A stretch of DNA of 64,000 nucleotides from Dactylis glomerata (lineage: Eukaryota > Streptophyta > Magnoliopsida > Poales > Poaceae): positions 4,702,977 to 4,766,976 of the forward strand of contig QXEO01000382.1 in the NCBI GenBank assembly GCA_007115705.1, written 5' to 3'. The notes under the pieces are model-generated. The model was given only the letters and a program-made list of their open reading frames with translations, made no database searches and was not told the DNA's origin. Positions 22,739 through 33,598 of this stretch are shown one piece after another. A program made the translations under genes and the position numbers. Position 1 is the first letter of the stretch; the number at the start of each line of letters is the position of its first letter.

Positions 22739-24274
22739 TGATGTCTACACACGCTTCTGTTCTTGCAGACAGTGTTGGGCCTCCAAGTGCAGAGGTTTGT
22801 AGAGCAGCAGCAAGTTTCCCTTAAGTGGATCACCCAAGGTTTATCGAACTCAGGGAGGAAGAGGTCAAAGCTATCCCTCTCAAGCAACCCTGCAATTATG
22901 ATACAGAAAGTCTCTTGTGTCCCCAACACACCCAATATACTTGTCAGATGTATAGGTGCACTAGTTTGGCGAAAAGATAGTGAAATACAAGTGGTATAGA
23001 TGATTATAAGTAGCAAATGTGATTTGAAGTACATATCGCTGCGAGCAAACATGTAACAAAATAGGAAGTAAGCAGTGTGCAATGCTTGGAAACAAGGCCT
23101 AGTGATCATACTTTCACTAGTGGACACACTCTCAACAAATATAACATAATTGAACCAATAGATAACTTCTCTTCACTATGGTACTCTGAATTACTCTCCT
23201 ATTGAATAACACTAATCATTGCGTAGGGCTACGAAGCACTCCTCACATCAAGTACTTGACAAACACCACTCATAGAGATATCCAAATCAAATCACAACTC
23301 AAGATATATATTATTGCAACTTAGACCAAGTACTAACACGGTGCACACACTGTCAACATTACACCATGAAAGGAGGAATAGATCACTTCAATACTATCAT
23401 AGTGATAATTATTCTCATAATCCATAAAAGATCACAATCGTAGCCTAGACCAAGTACCACCATGATGCATGCACTGTCACCGTTACACCATGGCAGGAGG
23501 AATAGATTACTTTAATAACACACTAGAGTACACATAATGAAGAAGAGTAACATCTACTTATTCAATATGATACAAAGCTCACGATCACATAAAGATCACA
23601 TCATGGGAGAGAGAGGTGAACCACATAGCTACCGGTAGAGCCCTCAGCCCCGGGGATGAACTACTCCCTCCTCATCATAGGAGACAGCAAGGTTGATGGA
23701 GATGGCGGTGAGGTCGATGGAGACGGCGGAGACGGCGAAGGAGACCGATGGAGATGGCTCCGGGGGCACTTTCCCATCCCGGCAGGGTGCCAAAACAGAG
23801 ACTTCTGTCCCCCGAAATTTGGCTTCGATGGCGGCGGCGCTGCGGAACTGTTCTGGAAATTTTGCCAACTCCCCTAGGTTTTTCCGTCCCGAGGCTTTAT
23901 ATAGGCGAAGGGGCGTCGTCAGGAGTGGCCCCAGGCCTCCTCACACCTAGGCGGCGCGGCCAGGGCCTGGGCCGCGCCGGCCTAGTTTGAGGCTGGCCTG
24001 TGGCCCCTGTCCTTCGCCTCTTCGGATCTCTGGAAGCTTCCGGGCAAAATAAGACTTCAGGAACTTGTTTTGTCCAATTCCGAGAATATTTCCTGTGTAT
24101 CACTTCTGAAACACAAAAATAGCAGAAAACAGGGAACTGGCACTGTGGCGACTTGTTAATAGGTTAGTTCCGGAAAATGCATAAAAGTGCCACGAAGTGT
24201 AACGAAAAACAAGGCAAATGGTGTAAAAACAAGCATGGAGTATCAAAAATTATAGATACGTTTGAGACGTATCA
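22739..24274 (-). repeat. 3' LTR of the 6.6-kb Gypsy element
   Basis: 1536 bp, starting TGATGTCTACAC and ending GACGTATCA on +. Highly similar to 27812-29352 with scattered substitutions. Confidence 0.92.
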
Positions 24275-26860
24275 GCATCCCCAAGCTTAACTCCTGCTCG
24301 TCCTCGAGTAGGTAAGTGATAACAAAAGAAATAATTTTTGAGGTGACATGCACCATCATAATCTTGATCATATATGTAAGCATTGTGCGCTGGGATCAAA
24401 GAACTTAAAACATGGGCATGAAAGACATAATCTTGATAATAGAAACTTAGCAACCATGTTATAAACATGAAAAAGAACACAAACAAAAGATCATGAATAA
24501 TAAAACAATAAAAGTCAAACGTGTGTTCAAATCATATGGAAAAATATACAAATGGTTTTCAGCTTGTCCTTCATAGAGAGCAAAACATAAATGCATACGA
24601 CACCTTCAAGTTTAAGAGGGCGACTAGATACAAATAATTTGAGAACAAGTGAAACCAACAATATGAATCAATCAATGAAAACTTTTGGACAATGCACATT
24701 ATACTAAGAATGACAACTATGCTCTCTTAATGGTGCATAAAGATAGAAGGTGGTGACTCAACATAAAAGTAAAAGAAAGGCCCTTCGCGGAGGGAAGCAG
24801 TGATTAAACATGTGCTAGACCTTTTCATTTGTAAAACAGAGAGATAAAAATTGGTTTGAGAGGTGGTTGTCTTTGTCAACGACTGGCAATGGGGTTCTTA
24901 CTATCTTCTATACAAAAATGAAGCAAGTTTTTGAGAGAGAGATTGGCACTTTTGTGCTCTTTTATAAAACTTGGCACTCCTCCCCACCTTTTTTCCTTTC
25001 TCAAACCATGGCTAACCGATTCCATCGGGTGCCCACCAACATTCACATACCATGGAGGAGTGCCTTTTTTCTTTCTTTTTTTCTCTTTTTTTTTCTTTTT
25101 GGAATAAGCAATATGGAAGATAGCAAATCCGACCACTACGTCCCCATGATCTGAAAATAGTGTTACAAAATGAGAAGTATTTTGAAGGTTTTTTGAAAGG
25201 TAGCACATAAAAATTTACTTGGAATGGCTTGCAAATACCATGCATAGGAATTTATAGTCGACACAATGGCAAACTTGGTTTTTGGGAGTTGGATGCACGA
25301 GTAGAGCTCATACTCAGTACAAAATGAGGGCTAGCAAAAGACTGGGAGCGACCAACTAAGAGAGCAATAATGGTCATAATCATGCAAAGCGACAAAGCAA
25401 CATTAAAAGAAGCATAAGATGGCATCAAAAGTCAAAAACTAAATGATCATAGAGGCTATTGGCGACTTATTTTGTAGTCAACATGGTGTAAGCATGTGCC
25501 AAGTCAACCCAAATAAAGCATCAAAGGAGAAAACCAAATAAATGCTTCCATATAATAGAAACAACGCATGATTTTTTCAAAGGCTCATTAAGCAATCTCA
25601 GTCATTTGAGACAAGTCATGCTACAGCAAAAATCACTAAGCATACTATCAAAATGACATCAAACATGACATGCAAAAGTCTAAGGCACAGTCTAAACAAG
25701 CTCCTTTTTGTACCACTTTTTGCATAAAACTTTTTCTCTTTTCCAACACCATTCAAACCTTTTTTAGGAAACTCTTTTGAGGAAAACCAACATATACCAG
25801 AGGTCCAAATACACCTTGATGCAAAGATAAAACAAGATATGAACAAAAATCAAGGCGAAAAACAAAAGCTAAACGCAGTAGCAGAAAAAGAGAACACTCG
25901 TTGAACGATAAGAGTGAAAACTAGAGTGTTCTTGGCAAATAAAAAGCGAGTTCATCTCCTCCAAAAGAAACATGATGTGATCTAACCATTTATTGCAGCA
26001 AACAAAATAAAAGAAAACTAAAAACAAAAACAACTGACGCTCCAAGAAAAATGCATAGTGCATGAAGCAATAAAAATATAGTGTCCTGAAAGGTGACCTG
26101 ATTTTTGCCGATGAAGAAGGGGTGCCTCGGGGGCATCCCCAAGCTTTGACGCTTGTACTTCTTGGATATTTCTTGGGGTGATGCATGGGCATCCTCAAGC
26201 TTGAGCTTTTGTCCATTCTTCAACTCATCTCATCATTCTCCAATCCCTACACTTGAAAACTTCCTTCATACAAAACTAAACACAAATCTATTAGCAACAT
26301 TAGTGTAAGCATAACATATAATCAACCCTTTTTGCTTCAGGTTTCAACCTAAAATCACCACATATAAAGCATATACTACTGTAGCAACTTCCCCAAAAGT
26401 TCCGTGATCAAAAGAACTCAAAAAGAAAGCGATAAAGCGGCAAACACAAATATTGGCATAAATCTGTCAAAACAGAACAGCTGAAAAAGGTCGAATTTTT
26501 TAGGTGTTTTCTGTTGCTCAAATCAAAAAGTGTTCAACTAACGAAAGTTTGGATATAACCTGGGGCATATGCACAAGAAATCGCAGGTCCAAAAGATATA
26601 CAGAGAATTTTCACAAATTTTTACGGTGCAGCACCGAAAACAATTTCAGGACAGCAACATCCCCAAATCTTTACCTCACTCGAATTAGAGGCTTCTCTTG
26701 GCACAACAACGAAATAAAAAGGATAAGGAGCGGTTATTACAGTAGTAATAACTTCCAAGACTCAAATAAAAGAAAAAGTACTGAAAATAAACAATGGGTT
26801 ATCTCCCAAGAGTGCTTTTCTTTAACGCCTTTGAGCTAGGCGCAGTAATTTGCAAAGATG
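24275..26860 (-). other. Non-coding interior of the 6.6-kb Gypsy element
   Basis: AT-rich, no substantial conserved ORF; short frames on both strands only. The polypurine tract adjoins the LTR at 24275-24290. Confidence 0.6.
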
Positions 26861-26861
26861 C

Positions 26862-27596
26862 TCATGTGAGCGCCATATAAGAGCTTGAAGCAAAGGCGCC
26901 ATATAGGAACTTAAAGCAATAGAGAGCATCAAAAAGCAAATGTGAAAGACATTTATATCTGAACCACTTCCTATGCATAGGAATCTTGTAAAAAAATAAA
27001 TCAACGAGGCACATAGTAGCAAGCATGGATAGATAAAACAAGTGCCACTTCAAGATTTGCAACATAAAGAGGGGAAACTTAATATTGTTGAGATCCATCA
27101 AACCATGTTTCCCTCTCTCATAATAACTTTCAGTAGCATCATGAATAGAACTAACAATATAACTATCACATAAAGCATCCCTATCATGAGCCACATGCAT
27201 AAAAGAATTAATACTCACCACAGGAACAATAGTAGTAGGAGCAGATTCAACAGAATAATTATTCTCCTCACCATAATCATCAAAAATAGGAGGCATATTG
27301 TAATCATAACTAATTTTATCCTCAATAGTAGGTGAACTGAAAATATTATACCCATCATTGTAACCATCATAGACTAGAGGTTCAGTATCATCACAAGCTA
27401 GAGAACTACTATGTCGCAAAGCATATTCATCAAACATATCATCATAGCAAACTTTCTCCACTAAAGCTGGGGAACTAAAAATATCATGCTTAACAAAACC
27501 AGCTTCCCCAAGCTTAGACTTTTCTATAGCATTAGCAATAACGGTGTTCAAAGCATTCATACTAACATCACTATTAGCATGCAAATTAAGCTCCAA
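26862..27596 (-). CDS. Retroelement accessory ORF with C-terminal hydrophobic segments (function unknown)
   Basis: 244 codons, the only sizeable ORF of this non-autonomous element, placed where gag would normally lie, about 190 bp after the primer site. The N-terminal two-thirds is acidic and Tyr/Asp-rich (patterns such as YDDMFDEYAL, YDGYNDGYN). A conserved-looking block DSYIVSSIHDATESYYERGKH follows, then hydrophobic stretches (about residues 172-200 and 213-240) that could span a membrane. I recall similar proteins annotated as uncharacterised in many Triticeae genomes; that is memory, not a search. No gag, protease, RT or integrase motif is present. It could be an env-like or packaging-related protein, or a decayed relic; the frame is open from ATG to TAA-type stop. 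Confidence 0.55.
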   Translation of the reverse strand: MELNLHANSDVSMNALNTVIANAIEKSKLGEAGFVKHDIFSSPALVEKVCYDDMFDEYALRHSSSLACDDTEPLVYDGYNDGYNIFSSPTIEDKISYDYNMPPIFDDYGEENNYSVESAPTTIVPVVSINSFMHVAHDRDALCDSYIVSSIHDATESYYERGKHGLMDLNNIKFPLFMLQILKWHLFYLSMLATMCLVDLFFYKIPMHRKWFRYKCLSHLLFDALYCFKFLYGAFASSSYMALT

Positions 27597-27783
27597 AGGT
27601 TTTTCAGTTTTCTCTTAAAACACTTCATATCTAAACTCAGGAAAAAGACTAAAGAACTCTTTATTTTCCATTAAGCCTAACTAGTGAAAATATAAACAAG
27701 AAACAAAAAGATGTAATTGCAGAATCTAAAGGAAATAACTTCGAGCACTCACACAGGAGGATGCGAGTACCTTTTACCTTATC

Positions 27784-27801
27784 TCCCCGGCAATGGCGCC
27801 A
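27784..27801 (-). other. Primer-binding site TGGCGCCATTGCCGGGGA
   Basis: On the - strand this 18-mer lies 10 bases inside the 5' LTR (which starts at 27812 on +). It is the common primer site of Athila-like Triticeae Gypsy elements and fixes the orientation. Confidence 0.9.
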
Positions 27802-27811
27802 GAAAAGAGCT

Positions 27812-29352
27812 TGATGTCTACACATGCTTCTGTTCTTGTAGACAGTGTTGGGCCTCCAAGTGCAGAGGTTTGTAGAGCAGCAGCAAGTTTCCCTTAAGTG
27901 GATCACCCAAGGTTTATCGAACTCAGGGAGAAAGAGGTCAAAGCTATCCCTCTCAAGCAACCCTGCAATTACGATACAGAAAGTCTCTTGTGTCCCCAAC
28001 ACACCCAATACACTTGTTAGATGTATAGGTGCACTAGTTCGGCGAAGAGATAGTGAAATACAAGTGGTATAGATGATTATAAGTAGCAAATGTGATTTGA
28101 AGTAAATATCGCTGCGAGCAAACATGTAACAAAACAGGAAGTAAACGGTGTGCAATGCTTGGAAACAAGGCCTAGGGATCATACTTTCACTAGTGGACAC
28201 ACTCTCAACAAATATAACATAATTGAACCAATAGATAACTTCTCTTCACTATGGTACTCTGAATTACTCTCCTATTGAATAACACTAATCATTGCGTAGG
28301 GCTACGAAGCACTCCTCAAAGTTCATCAAGTACTTGACAAACACCACTCATAGAGATATCCAAATCAAATCAAAACTCAAGATAGATATTATTGCAACTT
28401 AGACCAAGTATTAACACGGTGCACACACTGTCAACATTACACCATGAAAGGAGGAATAGATCACTTCAATACTATCATAGTGATAATTATTCTCATAATC
28501 CATAAAAGATCACAATCGTAGCCTAGACCAAGTACCACCATGATGCACGCACTGTCATCGTTACACCATGGTAGGAGGAATATATTACTTTAATAACACA
28601 CTAGAGTACACATAATAAAGAAGAGTAACATCTACTTATTCAACATGATACAAAGCTCACGATCACATAAAGATCACATCATGGGAGAGAGAGGTGAACC
28701 ACATAGCTACCGGTAGAGCTCTCAGCCTCGGGGATGAACTACTCCCTCCTCATCATAGGAGACAGCAAGGTTGATGGAGATGGCGGTGAGGTCGATGAAG
28801 ACGGCGGAGACGGCGATGGAGACCGATGGAGATGGCTCCGGGGGCACTTCCCCGTCCCGGCAGGGTGCTGGAAGAGAGACTTATGTCCCTCGAAATTTGG
28901 CTTCGACGGCGGCGGCGCTGCGGAACTGTTCTGGAAATTTTGCCGACTCCCCTAGGTTTTTCCGTCCCGAGGCTTTATATAGGCGAAGGGGCATCGTCAG
29001 GAGTGGCCCCAGGCCTCCTCACACCTAGGCGGCGCGGCCAGGGCCTGGGCCGCGCTGGCCTAGTGTGAGGCTGGCCTGTGGCCCCTCTCCTTCGCCTCTT
29101 CGGATCTCTGGAAGCTTCCGGGCAAAATAAGACTTCAGGAACTTGTTTCGTCCAATTCCGAGAATATTTCCTGTGTATCACTTCTGAAACACAAAAACAC
29201 TAGAAAACAGGGAACTGGCACTGTGGCGACTTGTTAATAGGTTAGTTCCGGAAAATGCATAAAAGTGCCACGAAGTGTAATGAAACACAAGGCAAATGGT
29301 GTAAAAACAAGCATGGAGTATCAAAAATTATAGATACGTTTGAGACGTATCA
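27812..29352 (-). repeat. 5' LTR of the 6.6-kb Gypsy element
   Basis: 1541 bp; partner of 22739-24274. It contains the GC-rich U3/R region (about 28790-29100) that gives accidental ORFs in both copies. Confidence 0.92.
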
Positions 29353-29720
29353 GGGTCTTCCCCCTCCTCCGCCTCCTCTTCCTCGTCGGCGGCTCACGGC
29401 GCTCCGCCGCTAGAGCTCTCCTCCCACGCATGCTTCTTCTCCCAGGCGGCCTTCCACGCTTGCTCTTGGTCCCACCCGCGCCGCCACTTCTCGAAATCAC
29501 CGCCGCTCATCGGCTTCAACGGCGGGTCGACCTTGTAGTAGCGGCCGCCCTCCGCGAAGTCCCGGAGCGACGACGGCATCCACTCGGAGCCGACGTATTT
29601 GCATGCCACACGCCGACTCCCGGCGGCGGAGTACTTGCAGCGGCGGCGCCACGCCTCCTCCACCGAGTCCGGCTTCGATCCGGCGGTGGGCGACAGGGAG
29701 CTCCGACGATGTGCGCTCAT
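29353..29720 (-). pseudogene. N-terminal part of the gene carried by the TIR transposon
   Basis: On the - strand, an ATG at 29720 opens a 108-codon frame (MSAHRRSSLSPTAGS..., with VEEAWRRRCKYSAAG and WRRGWDQEQAWKAAWEKK, Trp/Arg/Glu-rich). It stops at a TGA at 29394-29396. Past that single stop the same frame continues through an acidic run of mostly Glu to 29353 and then, across the nested retroelement, into 22738. So one gene was interrupted by a nonsense change and by an insertion. The protein is not recognised. It may be a host gene fragment taken up by the transposon; a transposon-accessory protein is the alternative. Confidence 0.55.
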
Positions 29721-30016
29721 GCTGGCGGCGGTGCAAATGCGGCGGCGTGTGCGTGGGAATTGCTCGCCGGAGTGGTAGAGGCTGGCGGCGGCGCACGGCG
29801 GGGCTAGGGTTGCAAATGAGGGTTTGGACCCCCACTCGCACCTTCACCCTGTATTTGTAGGGGGCGGTGGGGTGGGTTTGATGGGCCCCGTTCTCTACCG
29901 ATACGGGCCGGCCTGAATACGGGGCCCACTAGATGGCGGCTTTCGCCCTCACCCCCTATCCCGCCAGAATTATAAGGGGTACGTACGTTTTGAGGGGCCT
30001 GCTAGACATGCTCTGA

Positions 30017-30734
30017 TCAGCTCAGGGCTCGCACCTCCATGGCCAGAGTAGGCCTAGATCATCCATCCCTGCAGCCTCCCCGAGCCTGTTGGTCGCTATG
30101 CTGCTGCGTTCACGAGGTTCCCAGTTCCGTTCATTGTAGTCGAGGAGCTATCAGGAGGTGTCGCTGTTGTTCTATGCCAAAGCATAATGATGAGAGCGCG
30201 GACGACACAAACACAACAAATCCAAAGGATATAGCCTATGAAGATGTACAGGCTAGTAATACAAGAGTTAGGGGTGGGTTGGTTTTGCTGTCAAGTTGGC
30301 TTGTCATCTACTCCTTATTTTTATTGTCTATCTAAGACAGGAGCATCACCAGGCAAGTTCGAAATTTGAGGTAGAGCGGTCATTAGCATGTAGTGTTTTG
30401 GTTGACCAAAGATTTCTTAGAAAAATATGGATCAAAGATAGCTGGCTGACTCGTTTGTGTGTTTGAAAAAAAATCTTTTTTTAAGCAAATCTAGCTCTTA
30501 TTTATTTTGTTTTAAAATTTTCAAATTTCATTTATGTCAATTTGTACTATGCAGTTTTTGGCAAAGCTACTTGATTTTTGTTGTGCCGGTCTCGAACTCG
30601 CAATCCTCGCCTTGTTCTTCATTGTCACCAACTAACTTGCTCTTCGTCGACTTTGAGGGATATCACCTCAAGGTGTATTTGCGGCCTCAGCAAATACTCG
30701 GCGGACTTATTTACTGTTTATGTAGTTTTTTTCT
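30017..30734. other. Flank of the TIR transposon; probable Helitron body
   Basis: No gene recognised. The stretch ends in the Helitron-like terminus at 30735-30764, so this and possibly the sequence left of 22347 belong to one Helitron into which the TIR element inserted. The 5' TC end was not found. Confidence 0.35.
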
Positions 30735-30764
30735 CCCGTAGCAACGCACGGGCATATTTCCTAG
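30735..30764 (+). mobile_element. Helitron-like 3' terminus
   Basis: The hairpin CCCGT-AGCAACGC-ACGGG (30735-30752) is followed by CATATTTC and CTAG (30761-30764), then T. This matches the grass Helitron 3' signature and closely parallels 19001-19030. Confidence 0.7.
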
Positions 30765-30901
30765 TATAGATAAACGACCAATACCTTTTGTAGGATCCCT
30801 ACAAAAAACACATTTGCCCTTAGGGGAAAGGTAAACAAAGCTAATTCGGTCTTTCTTGGACCATGGACTTATTCTATGGGATGGAACAACCTTAGTCCAT
30901 A

Positions 30902-30967
30902 CTACCTCCGGTCCGAAATATAAGGCATATTCTATTTTTGTTGACCAAGGATTTGACTAACATATAG
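30902..30967. mobile_element. Left part of a MITE-like element interrupted by the Tat Gypsy insertion
   Basis: CTACCTCCGGTCCGAAATATAAGG resembles a Stowaway end. The sequence continues at 57032 on the other side of the 26-kb Gypsy element after removing one TATAG duplication. The right end of the MITE is not clear. Confidence 0.4.
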
Positions 30968-31302
30968 TGACGAGAGGTTAACTCGACAAATGTCCTAGAT
31001 GAAGGACTTAGGATCGGGGATATAAGGCGTCGGATGAACTCGAAGGTAAAATCAGTCAAACAAGGTGGCTATGAAAGTAAACGTGGGTGAAGAACCTGGC
31101 TTCCTTTCAATCTGGCCTACACCGTCCCCTCCTGGCCCCTATATATAGGTGGCCAGGTCTCGAGGATTGGGTAGGGTCCGACTCAGATTACAATATCGAC
31201 ATACGGTAAGAACTCGTATTTCGACTAGTATTATAGTTGGGTCTAGCTTAACGGGCCTCAGGGGTACTCAACTAACGGGCTCTATTATCTATACCCTTGT
31301 CA
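30968..31302 (-). repeat. 3' LTR of the Tat element
   Basis: 335 bp, TGACGAG...CTTGTCA on +. A TATATATA box-like run lies near 31139-31146. The adjacent interior gives a purine-rich tract (minus: AAGGGGCTAC). Confidence 0.93.
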
Positions 31303-32289
31303 GTAGCCCCTTAGATTCTACCAGAATTGCAGATTCGGGTTGAATCTCTAATCTTTAAATCTTCGACTTGATCAATTCTTTGACTTCTTCATCTCTTCAG
31401 ATCTTCGACTTGGTCTGTTGATTTATTTTCATTATAGTACTTTGCAAGGGATTTTGATGAGCAAGCCTGACAACTCTGATGGATCAAGAGGCCAGTTAAT
31501 TGTCGGAACAGATACTTGTCACCTACTTCAAATTCAATCCCCTTGGATTTGAATCCAGGAAACCAGTCAAATCCATTCTTTTGCCGCATTTAGGACTTAC
31601 AAAGAATGAATCCCAGTGGTTCTCAAGGTACCCAGTGTGTCCACCAGGATTTTCTTCGTGTTGTAGACATGGATACATACCAGCAGAGCGCATCCATGTG
31701 CGTATACCGGGCTACACAAGACGGATCCTGGGGTCTTACCTTCGTGATAAATCACGGCATTCGAGTTTTAGTCGTGATGACGCAACTCGAGGATCATATG
31801 TCGCAGCCTTGTTTGACTGTTTTAGAGTATAAAATATTCGAGTTCACTTAAATTGATAAAAAGATCGCTCCCGATGGGAGTAATAGAACTTTCTGATCGT
31901 TCTTTTACCTATTTTGCTTCAGTTCTCATGAATAAATATCATCGGGTGCGCGCCCAGCTCTCCCGATGGGAGTAGCTCCCGAGGCTATAGCCGAAAGTTT
32001 TCGGGTATAGGCTCAAGAAAATAGATAAGTATATTATTTGTACTTCTTCGTGCATCAATTGTCGACTTCTTTTCACTTGCGCAATGTATTCCTTTTCTTC
32101 GAATGTCATAAGCCCCCGAGTCGTAAACGGTGTAAACTTATGCTTCTTTGACAGATACCTTTCGTATTCCCTGCTTCTTTGTTTTTCTCTCTTTCTTCCT
32201 ACGACTGTTTCGCTTCCTCTTCTCTTTTCTTTTTCTTTTTTATGCCTTTTTTCCTGGATACGTTGACCTGTCTGATGTCGTCTGCTCTG
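31303..32289 (-). other. Non-coding 3' region of the Tat element
   Basis: Between the 3' LTR and the promoter-like region of the antisense B3 ORF. Only short frames; nothing recognised apart from the purine-rich tract beside the LTR. Confidence 0.5.
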
Positions 32290-32468
32290 GGCAGCATATA
32301 AGAGCATGCGATTATATTTTGGCCCTTGTAAAGGCCCATTATACGTGTTTATAATTAAAGCACGTCTGGCGATAGGTAAAAACCCTAATCCAGTTATTTA
32401 GCTTTTCTGCCGCTCCATCTTTCTCCTCTCAAACTCATCTAGGGTTTTTTTCCCCAACTCCTACCTCC
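32290..32468 (+). promoter_or_regulatory. Promoter-like region of the antisense B3 ORF
   Basis: In plus orientation: CATATAAGA (about 32295), a Site II-like AGGCCCATT (32332-32340), a telo-box AAACCCTAA (32380-32388) and its inverted form TAGGGTTTT (32440-32448) before the ATG at 32469. Site II plus telo-box pairs are typical of plant housekeeping and ribosomal-protein promoters. The presence of motifs is seen; promoter function is inferred. Confidence 0.5.
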
Positions 32469-33032
32469 ATGGCTGATGCAAGTGGGTCCTGCTTGAACCT
32501 TGGCGCCTCGGTGGAGAAGCGGGGCCGCGGCCGCCCTCGCGGCAGCAAGAACAAGGCTTCAATTGATGCTTTGGCGGCTTCATCGTCCGCTCTGGTGAAG
32601 CGGCGCCCCGGCCGTCCGGCTGGGAGCAAAAACAAACCCAAGGTGCCCTTAGCTGCACCTGGTCCAAATACTCCGTCTGCTAGCGCATCTCCTCCTCCGC
32701 TCAGACTCTTCTCGTTCTTCTGCATCGCCGGCCCGCAATGCCGTGAGATTCAATGCCTGCCATCGAAATTCATGAATTTCATGGATGGGCGGGAACTGCG
32801 CGAAGCAGTTCTCCGCGAACACTCTGGTGGAGGAACTCCATATGAAGTGGAGGTGTGGTACGACGGCGCCGGCGAACAGTTCTTCAAGGGTGGCTGGTCG
32901 CGATTTGCAGAGGACCATGACCTCCATCAGGGGTTCTTCATGACCTTTGATTATCATGTTGGCACGTCGAAGTTCGACGTGAGAATCTACGACTTCACTC
33001 ATTGCCAGAAGGAGTTTGAAGCCGAAGCGTAG
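32469..33032 (+). CDS. AT-hook plus B3-type DNA-binding protein encoded antisense within the Tat retrotransposon
   Basis: An intact ATG-to-TAG frame of 187 codons, on the strand opposite to gag-pol, between integrase and the 3' LTR. Two AT-hook motifs (KRGRGRPRGSKNK, residues 17-29; KRRPGRPAGSKNK, residues 44-56) precede a Pro/Ser/Ala linker. The C-terminal half (about 95-184) reads as a plant B3 fold: LPSKFMNF start, a central EVWYDG strand, FFKGGWSRFAEDHDLHQG, then FFMTFDYHVG and FDVRIYDFTHCQKEF, matching the order of conserved blocks in REM-type B3 domains. B3 domains are plant-specific sequence-specific DNA binders; AT-hooks bind the minor groove of AT-rich DNA. A nuclear, chromatin-directed role is therefore likely, whether for the element or for a captured host gene. 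Some Tat-lineage elements are known to carry antisense extra ORFs; I do not know of this exact domain pair. Confidence 0.75.
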   Translation: MADASGSCLNLGASVEKRGRGRPRGSKNKASIDALAASSSALVKRRPGRPAGSKNKPKVPLAAPGPNTPSASASPPPLRLFSFFCIAGPQCREIQCLPSKFMNFMDGRELREAVLREHSGGGTPYEVEVWYDGAGEQFFKGGWSRFAEDHDLHQGFFMTFDYHVGTSKFDVRIYDFTHCQKEFEAEA

Positions 33033-33593
33033 TTTTTACTAGATTTCTTTGCTATGTAATCTAGCTGTCGTGCTTATTTGTAACGAACAATCGTATCTGA
33101 ATTATGTGCTTTACCATGGGAACAAATCATGGTTCCGAGGTATGTTTCTAATATTTTATCGGGTTCCTTTTGGACCGTTCATTGTGCTGTCAAAAATATC
33201 GGGTTGTGATCAACCGTATAATATATCATAGATAATTGCAAGAACTTGTTAATATTATTTCGTACGACTCGAGGGTCCTAGCCCCCGAGTGTAAAGTAAG
33301 ATGTTTACACATATTGTCGATTTGACCCAATGACCCCGACCTATGGCCTCATGTTCTGGATCCAGAGGGTCATAACTCGAAAAACTCCTTAGTCTCCTTG
33401 CCTATGCGTAGAATCGTCGTAGTTGCTCTGCGTTCCACGAGTTACTCTCGTGTTGCCCCGTTTTCTTGTCTTGTAGCCGATAAGCTCCTCCTGGTATCAC
33501 TTTTGTTACGATATAAGGTCACAGCCATGGGGACTCGAGTTTTCCATGGCCATCTTGTTTGAGTCATAGAACTAGATCTCCTACCACGAAAGA
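33033..33593 (-). other. Tat element sequence between integrase and the antisense ORF
   Basis: 3' flank of the B3 ORF, no other gene recognised. Ends at the TCGTG duplication of the solo LTR. Confidence 0.5.
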
Positions 33594-33598
33594 TCGTG

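Larger units (their letters stand above)
22739..29352 (-). mobile_element. Non-autonomous Gypsy-class LTR retrotransposon (6.6 kb)
   Basis: A complete element with LTRs 22739-24274 (1536 bp) and 27812-29352 (1541 bp), a perfect 5-bp duplication GGGTC (22734-22738, 29353-29357), a primer site at 27784-27801 and a polypurine tract next to 24274 (minus: AGCTTGGGGATGC before TGATACGTC). The interior (24275-27811) lacks gag, RT, integrase and protease; it holds one 244-codon ORF. LTR ends TGATACGTCTC and the TGGCGCC primer site place it with the Athila-like/Sabrina-Fatima-type Triticeae Gypsy groups, but the exact family is not certain. Confidence 0.88.
22347..30013. mobile_element. TIR DNA transposon (PIF/Harbinger-like), split by a nested Gypsy element
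   Basis: Terminal inverted repeats GAGCATGTCTAACAG (22347) and its complement GACATGCTC at the right end (30005-30013; inverted it reads GAGCATGTCTAGCAGGCCCC) are flanked by a 3-bp direct duplication TGA (22344-22346, 30014-30016). A 3-bp duplication with GAGCATG-type ends suggests PIF/Harbinger. Without the nested element (22739-29357) it is about 1.05 kb and carries a gene remnant instead of a transposase. It is non-autonomous. Confidence 0.7.

Noticed and set aside
29340..29807. 155-codon + ORF
   Set aside because: Opposite strand of the better-supported gene remnant in the TIR transposon; arginine/proline-rich as expected of a GC-rich shadow.
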